DNA of 64,000 nt from Dastarcus helophoroides (lineage: Eukaryota; Arthropoda; Insecta; Coleoptera; Bothrideridae): contig CM053326.1 of assembly GCA_028583605.1 (NCBI GenBank), positions 5,712,587-5,776,586 of the forward strand. The letters run 5' to 3'. Each line of letters starts with the position of its first letter. Within the stretch, counting starts at the first letter, position 1. Both the position numbers and the translations under genes were made by a program. The notes under the pieces are model-generated. The model was not told the origin of the DNA, searched no databases, and saw only the letters and a program-made list of their open reading frames with translations. This document shows, one piece after another, positions 55,180-64,000 of the stretch.

Positions 55180-57400
55180 TGATACTTAAGTAAACTCAAA
55201 ATTGCCTAGTAAAATCAAAATCTTTAAGTAAGGCAAAAACGCAAAATTTTTAAAAGTCGTGATTTTACGATAAAATTAAAAATTTCAGAACAGAGAAAAA
55301 TAAAAATTCTGAACAAAATTTAAAGTGTTCAAAAAAAGTCAAAATGCTGAAAATGGTAAAAAAAATCCTAATTGAATTAGAAAATATTATTTTCTGAAGT
55401 AGAATTTTTTAAAAAAGTAAAAATTTTTAAATAAGTGGAAACAAATTTTGGATAGAAGTTTTCAAAAAACAGTACAAAAAAGTAAGCGTCGAAATCTTCA
55501 GAAGTAAAATTTTTCAAAAATTAAAATTTTTGAAAGTTGAAATAGAGGATCAAAATTTTTAAAATAATCTAAAATTTGTTGAAAGTCATATTTAGAAAAG
55601 TGGAAAAGTTGAAAAAAACCTGGAAAACAAAATTTGAAATTTTTAAGCCAGTAAAAAAGATGGAATATCAAAAATGTCTAATCAAAAAAAAAAAATCGAA
55701 ATATTCAAAAGGACAAAATTTTCATAAAAAATGAAACTTCGAAGAGCCGATATCGCAAAAGGGTAGGAATATTTCAAAAGAGAAGAAATATTCAAAAAAG
55801 GTGACATATTTCAAAAAAAGTAGATATTTTGGAAAAGGACTGAATTTTAAAAAAGGAATGAAAATATTTTAAAAAGTCGCTAATACTAAAAAAATTGGAT
55901 TTTGGTAAGAAGGTCAAATCTTTTAAATAAGGTGGAAATTAAAAATAAAATGATTTTTTTTTAAATTAAACGTTTAAAAATAACGTAATTTTAAAGAATT
56001 TTAAAAAAGTGAGTATGTTTAAAAGTGCAATATTTTTAAATTAAAATAAAATTTTTAAAATTCAAAACTTTAAAGGTCAAAAATTTGAGAATCAAATGAC
56101 ATTTTTAAAGAACAGGAATTTTCAAACAAGCAGAATTTTTCAAAAAATCTCAAAATTAATAACAAGATTAAAATTTCTAGAAAAATTCAAAATAGTAACA
56201 AAATCAAAATTTTCAAAAAAGACCAATTGCGAAGTGAACATATTCAAAAAAATTTAAAATTCAAAAAGTATTTCAATTTTCAATAATAAAGTCGACATTA
56301 CCAAGAAAGATTCTGTTTTTTCGTAAGCTGAAATTTCAAAATAGTTGCAATTGTATAAGCAATTCTATAATTTTTAAAAATAAAAATTCATAATATTGTT
56401 GCGTGTTATCGGTTCGAATGATTAACACTTGCTGAATTGTAAGCACTTTATTTCAAAACTGAATTCGGAATACTACAATTGCAATTCACTAATACTGTTT
56501 AATTATCTAATTTATTCATTGAATTCTAACTGACTTGACTGACCGAAAGCCGACCGGACCCCCTATATATAGATTCCGTTTCAGGTTCTAGAATAATCCA
56601 GCAGATAAGGCTTATTATTATCGTTTACCTAAATTTCTGGAGCGCTTATCTACCGTTTGATTTATTATCGCGGCCACTTCGCCATTATCAAATTTTTAAG
56701 AAAATTCCCAACTAAACTTTATAAGTTACTTTTTGTTACAATATTTTTAAAAAAAGTCCAAATTTCGAGGAAACTTCGAAATTCTGAGAAAAAAATGAGA
56801 TTTTCAAAAAAAGGCAGACATTTTTAAGCAGTGTGAAAATTGTCGATAAAGACTTACATTTTCAAAAAGATTAAATTTTTTTTACATTTCCATCCCTTTC
56901 CTCAAATCGTCAAGTTAAGATACAAACAAGTATTTGGTTTTGGTCGAATTTAGACCTCTAGTTTTTAGTACTAAACAAATAAAAATTTCAACATTTCGGG
57001 AATAATTTTGAAACTAAAATACAAATTGTATACCAAAAGACTGTTTATCAAATTTCAAGAAAAATGTCTACATGATGATATTAAAATTAAAATTTTAGAT
57101 AAACATGTAAAAACTAAGAGTGCGAAATTTTTATTTCGAGGAATAGTTGAAATTTTGAATAAAAAACTCCTAAATTGTTGAGAATGATAAACAGAAATAA
57201 ATTACAAAGTTTTTCGCTATTTTCTTTGTAAAAATTTGTCTTTTACGCTTTCAATTTTTATTATTTTAATTTTAAGAATGAGATTGTTTCGAAAAAAAAG
57301 ATTTAAATTTAAAAACTATTCTTTAATCTCTGAGAAAAAGTGAAAATTTCAAATTCAAAGCCAGAATTTGAAGAAAAAAGTAAAATTTAAAATTGCGTTA
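55180..57400. repeat. A-rich degenerate short-period repeat field
   Basis: Endless variants of TTTCAAAAAAGTCGAAATTTT, the complement of the motif filling hAT copies A and B. No terminal inverted repeats were found around it. A solo LTR (56397-56740) lies inside. No genes. Confidence 0.55.
56397..56740 (-). mobile_element. solo LTR, copy 3
   Basis: The LTR runs TGTTGCG..TGTTACA over 344 bp, flanked by a perfect 4-bp ATAT repeat (56393-56396 and 56741-56744). The minus strand has CTATATATAGGGGG and then GGTCAGTCAAGTCAGTTAG, matching the promoter layout of the other two LTRs. It shares the AGATAAGGCTTAT and GCTTATCT.CCGTTTG blocks with them. It is more diverged than copies 1 and 2. Confidence 0.75.
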
Positions 57401-58355
57401 AGGTCATAATTTGACATAGTTTTCCATACTTAATATTAAACTGTGTTGCAAAAATTGAAAGTTTTAATCGAAATTTTGAAATAATTACTATATATGTGTT
57501 GACCATACTGCTTTAAGCGTACACTTAACTTTTCATGGACCATTTGACTCAAAACCGAAGGTTGTTTCGTTTGTTGTTTTAAAGAAAAAACTTTTATCGA
57601 GTGGCATTTCGAAGAGTGGATCATACTGAGGAAGTTTACCGCACGGCCCCGTTTCCATAGTTTTATTTAACGCTTTCCCTTTGTTTTACACTTGTCCTTA
57701 ATAACATTGTTTTAATAAATCAAATCATTCAAATAAAGTCATTTTAGGATAAGGCGTTACAGGACAAATATTTTTACATATAAAAGGTTTATTTCTGTTT
57801 TCTATTAATAAATTACTTCTAATAACGATAAATAAGTGCGCTAATTTTCCTTTGAAAATAGACCGTCTTCTGAAATTAGAGTAGTTAATTTTGATTAAAC
57901 TCAGCGAAAGGAGCAGAAAAGAATTGTAGAGGGAATATAAATGACCGAAACAAACTGGCCAAAGAAATCGCATTATATATGTGACAAATGGTGTAATCAA
58001 TGGTGTGAAAAAGCAACTAACGCAAAAGAAATCCTCATTTTATAAAAAGTGTGGTCAGTGCGGATACATTAATATTAGTGGATTATCTCTTCAGTTACCC
58101 CAATAAATTAAACAGGTAATGGCGTTTTATTTAATTTCTTAGGTACTTTTATTGCTAGTTTCATTTTGCACCAACTTTCTGGCAGCAATAATACTCAATC
58201 GCCTGCTACGTTTTAACTGCTATAAAACAGTAGTTTCAGATTTAATCCCATTATGTCAAATAGTGCATTCCAAAGCTCACAATGTACATTAGATCAGTAT
58301 CAACTGATGTTCTGCAATAGCTGCAAGGTATAGAATTAATTTTTTTTTTGTAGGT
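57401..58355. other. unassigned AT-rich DNA
   Basis: No motif-bearing frames. Chance frames at 57436-57624 and 57725-58000 are ignored. It ends at the AAT microsatellite. Confidence 0.4.
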
Positions 58356-58357
58356 AA

Positions 58358-58359
<2 letters not shown>

Positions 58360-58399
<40 letters not shown>
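58360..58399 (+). repeat. AAT microsatellite, about 13 units
   Basis: This is an uninterrupted run of AAT units immediately before the R4-like LINE fragment. A short second AAT run lies at about 59985-60003, between the two LINE copies. R4/Dong-type elements are known to favour or end in such simple repeats, which may explain both. Confidence 0.8.
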
Positions 58400-58402
58400 T
58401 AT

Positions 58403-59800
58403 GATTCAACACCCACTCAAATCAAATATCTGATTAAAACAACCGAAGACGTTAGTATAGACCTGAGCATGTAGTTTGGAATAAATAAAAGCGAAGTCTT
58501 CAGAATCGAAAAGGGAAGATGGGCTGAAACTCAGAGAATAGAAACAATAAACAATGAATTTATAGAGATGATGGAAGAACACGAAACATACAAATATCAG
58601 ACTGGACCACAAACAAATAAAAATACAAATAATTCAAAACTATAAAAAACGAATATCGAACATCCTCAACTCGAAACTAAACTCGAGAAATAATATAAAA
58701 ACTATCAATACCTACGCAATACTACTTTTGACGTATTTATTTGGAAATCATCAAACGGACAGCCACAGATACTGAGGACATAAACAAAATAAATCGTACC
58801 CACCTATCACAACATTAAATGCACCATCCAAAAGCATCTACAGAAAGAATCACATTGTTAAGGCATCAAGGCGGAAGATAACTAATAGAAGTTGCTGAGC
58901 TGCATCAAAATCAAATTAAACAACTCAGAGCATAATTTCTGTCGAAAGAAGAAGGGTCAACTGCATAAAGCGATAACCAAAGCAGAAAAGCAGTAACACT
59001 CCGCTAAATCTAAACCAAATGTCAACACAACAACCTGACGAAAACAACGGACATGAAGCCATTCACAAACAAGAAAAACTATTACAATGGTCCCAGAAAG
59101 CTCTGCACTGTAGGCAGTACCAAATCGTGCAACAACCTCATATCAGCAAAGAACATTCATACGCATAGCTTACTTCTGGACAACTACACCCTGAAACAAA
59201 AGGATCCGCTTTGGCATACAGGACCACGTAATAGCAACAAAAAACTATCTCAAGTACATATTAAAGGAACCAGACATGCAGTCGGATCTCTGTAGGAAAA
59301 TGCCAAATAGTATCCCGAAACCATCGAACACATTGTAAACGGATGCAAATTGCTTGCAGGCACAGACTATACAGGCAGACACAATACAGCAACCAAAATT
59401 CTTTACCAGGAAATAGCTCTGAAGCACAACTTAGTTAAAGAAAGGCAGCCATACTTTAAGTACTTTTCATAAGTGTTGAAAAATACAGAAGCAAAATTGT
59501 ATTTGGACGTTACTCTGCGAACTGACAATGCAATGGCACACAATAGACCTAACATCACATACATGATTAAAAAGGAACAAACAACATACCTTATCGACTT
59601 TGCCAGAACCACATTAAACAAAAAAAAAGAAGAAAAATACACACCTTTGGCAATTGAAGTGAAAGAGGTATGGAAGCAACGCCATGTCAAAACCGTACGG
59701 ATGATCCTGTATCCAACATTTGTACGGAATCTGGAGAAACTAGATTACTTAGAATAAATGCACATATCATTTGTACGGAATCTGGAGAAACTAGATTACT
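58403..59800 (+). pseudogene. R4/Dong-like LINE, copy 1: end of RT and restriction-like endonuclease
   Basis: The fragment starts in the reverse transcriptase thumb (KYLIKTTEDVSIDLSM, stop, FGINKSEVFRIEKGRW, MMEEHETYKY). It continues through INTYAILLLTYLFGIIK-like, RTHLSQH, MHHPKASTERITL and VAELHQNQIKQLRA wording. Next is the Cys/His region (CRK.., ETIEHIVNGCKLLAG, HNTATKILYQEIALKH). It ends with the restriction-like endonuclease, NTEAKLYLDVTLRTDNAMAH, RPNITYMIKKEQTTYLIDFA, that is, the RPD..K..LIDFA signature with N for D. Several stops and shifts break it. This arrangement, with the endonuclease C-terminal, defines the R2/R4/CRE-type LINEs; the wording fits R4/Dong best. Confidence 0.75.
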
Positions 59801-59817
59801 TAGAATAAATGCACATA
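59717..59817 (+). repeat. 51-bp tandem duplication at the LINE 3' end
   Basis: CATTTGTACGGAATCTGGAG begins at 59717 and again at 59768. The copies are practically identical through TTACTTAGAATAAATGCACA. It lies at the end of the endonuclease frame and makes a repeated ESGETRLLRINAH peptide. It probably arose by slippage after insertion. Confidence 0.8.
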
Positions 59818-59829
59818 AATGTACAGAAA

Positions 59830-60000
59830 GTCGTCATACTGAAAACGTGCACCATTGCTCGTAAAATCCTGAACCCACCTATCTAAAAAATTAACACTAT
59901 ACCTTTAGTTTGCTTGGTTAACATAACCCGCAAGCTAAAGTGGATAGACCACCCACAGCTAAGAATAAACCACAATAATGACAACAGTAATAATAATAAT
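59830..60000 (+). other. LINE copy 1 3' untranslated tail
   Basis: Non-coding sequence after the endonuclease frame (CCCGCAAGCTAAAGTGG, CCACCCACAGCTAAGAATAA), ending in an AAT-rich run where copy 2 begins. Confidence 0.45.
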
Positions 60001-62722
60001 AACAACCCATGAGGGGTTGCTAGTCCCCCATCGGGCGTCCACCCAGGTGGTGGATAGGGCAACGCCTTTCAGATATGGATGGCACCGGGGAAATAAAATA
60101 CCCGGGCTGGACCAAAACTAGCAAGTAGCGTCTGATCCTAAAAGGGCGGCTACAAACGACGTCTGTTCTTCAGGTGAGGAGCGGCTGAACAAGAACCTGG
60201 CGGTGAGTATAAACCCAGTGAAAGGGAGACCAATAATAGTAATGCTTCGGAAATCGCTTCGGATATGCGATGTAGCACCCGCGCTGGACGTTTAAGGACT
60301 GGGCGCCCATTGATACTTGAATTACATGTACACATAGAAACCAGTGAAGTAAGTGGCATTGACCTACATACGACTACTACAAGAAAACTCCCATAACCCG
60401 GACAACAACAAGAAGCTCTACCAGGTGAAAGTGCCTCCCAAGCTGATCGTGGGACCACTAAAAGCTGGCAAACAACGCCAACGAATCAAATAAACAAACG
60501 ATATAAATACTTTTATTGTGGGCAAATACTCTATAATTACAAATTTAAAAACAAATATAACCAAATACCGTCAACAATTACTTGAGGTCTTTTGTCAACA
60601 TTATTTACATTTGCAATTGGCTAGAGCAAAGAATAGCAGACCAGCGACGAGCTATTACTGTTAAAAATCTGAATACCCAAACCGATACTAAATGAACTGA
60701 AAGAAGAGCTTGCGAACATCTTACGGCGCACCTGCAGTAGTACTCATCAACAAGAGGCGAAGTCCACAACAGAGCCTGTAAGTCACAATCGCACAGCACG
60801 AGAAAGAAATATTGATGCACACACAATGACCCATCAGGAACCACCTAGAGTACAAGACTCGCAAAAGGACCTGATCACAATGCGAATTCTACAGAGCGCT
60901 GACTGAATTTCGTGGCACTGACCCAACGCAAAGGTACCCCATCCCAAAACAAACTAACTCAAGAAGATTAGCATTAACAACAGCCACAATGAGTAAAGAA
61001 ATTCTCCCTGCAATATCTTTCAAACATATCAATAGTATTCTCAGACCTGCAGACCACGATATATGTCGCAGCTGTGGCTATAGTAAGAGCCATTAGGGCA
61101 AAGTTAAATCACTAAGCTCGCACCATAATCGAACCAAAAAAGACCTACCACACTGGGAAAGAAGAACATTTCAAAATAAAATAGAAGGCCTTGAAGAAGA
61201 CATTGAAAGTCGTCATCAATACCTAGAAGGCAAACGCAGCAAGAAGCTGCTAAAACACATAAATAGAGTAAAAAGCTAATCAACGAAACACACATGATAC
61301 GACTCCGATAACACCGAAATCTTGGAAATACCTCGACACTCTAAAGCAGCGACTGTTGGTTAAGGCCCAAAGACTAAGAAGATATATGAAGCCAGGCAAT
61401 GAAAAAATTAAAACAAACTATTAAATTACAATGAAAAGTTATACTATCATAATTTTAGCAAACAAAAAACCGGCTAAAACAAAGCGTCCAGTACGAATGC
61501 ATTGGTCTGGTATATAGTCGAGTCAAAACAAACACAATTAAAACGCTGCATGGATAAAATGTAAACAAAAATATCTGGCCAACCTGACTCCCATGGACGA
61601 CTCTATATTTACCGTAGAACAGCTAAGTCAAGCAGTAAATTTAACACACAATTGGAAAGCTCCTGGTTTAGACAAATTCCACAATAGTTGGATTAAACGC
61701 TTTACAGCAGCGCATGAACTCATTGCATTTTGTTTCAATAACTTTTTACAACACTCAGACCAAATACCATCATACCTGTCTGTAGGCATCACTTACTTGC
61801 AACCAAAAGATGAAAATAGTTACCACCCGTCAAAGTACCGCCCGATCACCTATTTGAACAACATTTATAAAATCTTCACATCATGTATTCCAGCAAAGAT
61901 CTATTAGTATTTCGAAAAAATAGCATATTGGCTGAGAAACAGAAAGGATATATTAAAGAGTCACTCACTACACAAGGATCACTTATAATTGACAGCGTGG
62001 TATCCCAGCAAGCCATCCAAAAATATCGAAATATATACAGTGCCTTTATTGATTATAGAAAAGCTTTACAACTGGCTTATCCAAGTCCTCGGCATTTATA
62101 AAATTGATTCCAAAATAATTAAAACACTGCGACATTTAATGACAGCATGTCAGACTGCTCCATACCTAAATGTTGGCAAAACCAATGTCAAGTGTATCCC
62201 CATAAAGATCCGTAGAGGTATATTTCAAGGCAACAGTTTAAGCCCATTATGGTTTTGTGTTGCTTTAAATCCACTGTCGCCCATGCTAAATAGAACTGAT
62301 CATGGATTTTCAATAAAAAATGGCAACATTACACCGCATAACACATCCAATGTACATAGACGATACCAAACCATATGAATTATAGACAGACAGCTGCTCC
62401 ACCTTACAGAAAACTTCTCTAGTGATATCCAGATGTCATTTGGTCTTGACAAATGCAAAACGCTGAGTATAAAGCAAGAAAAGTGTGAACTAAAAGATAT
62501 GAGACTATAAAAGGAAGTTACCTTGTCCCAATGAGTGAACAAGACGCTTACAATTATCTAGGTCTACTGTAATCACGACAAACTAAACATAAGAAAGTTA
62601 AAGAAAAAATCATAGCGCAATATATAAGTAGAGTCAGTGTAATACTCCAATCGAAATTAACTGGTAAAAACACCTTCAAGGCTACTAACGCATATGTAAT
62701 ACCAGTGTTAACATACACATCA
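60001..62722 (+). pseudogene. R4/Dong-like LINE, copy 2: 5' region and reverse transcriptase
   Basis: The copy begins with a relatively GC-rich leader (GGGGTTGCTAGTCCCCCATC, CCACCCAGGTGGTGGATAGG) of the kind found at LINE 5' ends. The reverse transcriptase starts near 61590 and shows QLSQAVNLTHNWKAPGLDKF, KYRPITYLNNIYKIF, AFIDYRKA, IRRGIFQGNSLSPLWFC (QGDSLSP in relatives), YIDD at about 62352, SDIQMSFGLDKCKTLSI and YISRVSVILQSKLTGKNTF. Multiple shifts and stops break it. At about 62722 the coding order is interrupted by unrelated DNA and resumes at 63331. It overlaps copy 1 only in the thumb, so the two copies are separate insertions in the same direction. Confidence 0.7.
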
Positions 62723-63330
62723 GGAAAGTCAAACACTGTCCATAGGGAGAATGTTAATGAGAGATTTAACATTGAGAGCTAATAGTGGGTTAGATGGGCG
62801 GCGCCTTGTATTCTCCTACACCGGTGTAAACAATTCAACGCAGAGCGCAGCGATCAATGCTGGTGGAGATTTCAGTAATACATCATAGCTTCCAACGTGT
62901 TTTGTTACGGGATTACTACTGGCAGGCAACAATTTTATTAAAATTTGCGTACCACATGCTGTTTGTTCTTTTAGTCCGTTGATGTAATCAACGTCTGAAG
63001 CAAAATAAAACTGATATTCTTTGATAACCAAAATAAATAAACGGGATTTCCTAAACAAAATAAATAATAATTCTGATGAACATAATAACTATTTAAACAT
63101 TACAATATAAGGAGTTCAAGTAGACCGCCAGACTGTGCTAACCAATATTCCAGTCTGTTGTAAAACTCTCGACGAGTTTTTTCTAACATCTAAACTGGAA
63201 GATACGAGCATGCTGCGTCAAAGTAGGGGAATACGTTCAGCGGCCGTAGAAAGCTATGGAACGGACAATTCTTAGCGTTTTACATGGACAATGAAAATTT
63301 TTCCTTATCTGTATACCTTTGGGACACCCC
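62723..63330. other. unidentified insertion within LINE copy 2
   Basis: Sequence with no LINE similarity separates ATNAYVIPVLTYTSG (ending about 62722) from WTQTDL (63333). It contains an 80-codon minus-strand frame (62816-63058) whose wording, SSNPVTKHVGSYDVLLKSPP, looks protein-like but is not one I recognise. No terminal repeats were found. Confidence 0.4.
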
Positions 63331-63706
63331 ACTGGACACAAACGGACCTCTAAGGTATACAGACCAAAACTCGCCCTCTCTTAACGAAGCATCAAATTCA
63401 TTATCCTTGAGTCTTAAGTAATCGAATAATTTTACCACGTCAACAAGGAGAACTTGGTCTTATAGACATTTTTTAATTGTGTAACAAACAAATAAAGAGT
63501 CTGTTCCTCAGAAAAAGCATCTGGCCTACACCAAGTAGTGATAAAGTCAATAGTCATTAAAAAATGGATCCAGAGAACACTTCTTGGAGGGCATCCGAAC
63601 GATTTGGCACAAAATCATGTCGGCATAAATGCTTCAAACAGGTGGTTAACTCGCGCGGATCTATTTGCTAAAACTGAAGAGTTTATGATCGCTATTCAAG
63701 ATTAAA
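63331..63706 (+). pseudogene. R4/Dong-like LINE, copy 2 continued
   Basis: WTQTDL, TKTRPLLTKHQIHYP, then LCNKQIKSLFLRKSIWPTP, and finally GINASNRWLTRADLFAKTEEFMIAIQD match the thumb and linker region of copy 1 (58640-59200) in order. The copy breaks off at about 63706, before the Cys/His and endonuclease parts. Confidence 0.65.
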
Positions 63707-63710
63707 TTAA

Positions 63711-64000
63711 ATTGAATCTCCAGTGCAAGCAATAGAACTCGTAGGGATTAAAGCGCAGTATCATAGTTGCTCAGTCAGCATTATAGCTTTATACATTCCT
63801 CCTTCGCTAGGTATCAATGAATATAATACAATTTTCGATTATCTGGAAACTTCTCTTGACTTTACTTCGCATATATGTATTATTGGAGACTTCAATATTC
63901 CTGAATTGTATGAATGTACATCTGAAGGCAGAACTACTAATCTTTATAATTCTTACTTGCAGTTTATTACCCTAAATAATCTTTGTCAACATAACAATAT
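63711..64000 (+). pseudogene. apurinic-type endonuclease fragment of another LINE, runs off the edge
   Basis: An uninterrupted frame of 96 codons reaches the window end: IELVGIKAQY, SVSIIALYIPPSLGINEYNT, SHICIIGDFNIPEL, LQFITLNNLCQHNN. IALYIPP and IGDFN are the conserved blocks of the endonuclease that opens ORF2 in CR1/L2/Jockey-type LINEs. A TAA lies just upstream (63708), and the junction with the R4-like sequence is abrupt. The missing start and the flush junction suggest a 5'-truncated or recombined copy. Whether it continues intact to the right is unknown. Confidence 0.7.

Overview
The window looks like repeat-dominated nuclear DNA of an invertebrate, most probably an insect. It is very AT-rich, has spliceosomal intron signals (GTGAGT donor, polypyrimidine-AG acceptor) and carries a mixture typical of arthropod genomes: Jockey-like and R4/Dong-like LINEs, Penelope-like elements (PLEs), hAT, pogo/Tigger, IS630-type and Harbinger-like DNA transposons, a tRNA-derived SINE and solo LTRs. 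I found no convincing host protein-coding gene, no rRNA gene and no bacterial or viral block. The order or species cannot be named from the sequence alone.

Layout. 1-3.3 kb is unassigned AT-rich DNA. A non-autonomous hAT element (3354-5463) follows, with a perfect 8-bp target duplication. Next come a relic of an IS630-type transposase, a fold-back repeat and a pogo/Tigger transposon with a broken but still intron-containing transposase (7755-10124). A decayed Jockey-like LINE on the minus strand occupies 11.3-14.5 kb. From 18 to 28 kb lies a large inverted-repeat structure. Its 2.4-kb arms (18110-20525 and 23860-27755) are disrupted by Penelope-derived pieces carrying hammerhead-ribozyme motifs and by a 2-kb palindromic element. 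From 29.4 to 34 kb there is a solo LTR and a second long hAT-like element (29886-33856), filled with degenerate T-rich repeats and carrying a PLE-tail fragment with a triplicated 85-90-bp unit.

From 36.8 to 46.6 kb there are a PLE GIY-YIG endonuclease fragment with hammerhead-like sequences downstream, a Harbinger-like MITE, an IS630-type transposon with one premature stop set inside a degenerate tandem array, a Jockey relic, and a fold-back MITE split by a solo LTR. The 47952-52083 interval is a complete hAT element with a decayed BED-finger transposase, split by a second hAT (49226-50446) whose exact 8-bp duplication lets the outer reading frame be followed across it. A tRNA-SINE lies at 53.9-54.2 kb. 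Another T/A-rich degenerate repeat field with a solo LTR spans 55.2-57.4 kb. The right end (58.4-63.7 kb) holds two R4/Dong-like LINE copies with a restriction-like endonuclease domain, and the window stops inside an apurinic-type endonuclease fragment of another LINE.

Functionally nothing here forms a working pathway. The value of the window lies in datable nested insertions, the ribozyme motifs with palindromic stem III, and the recurring AT-rich filler found between quite different terminal repeats.
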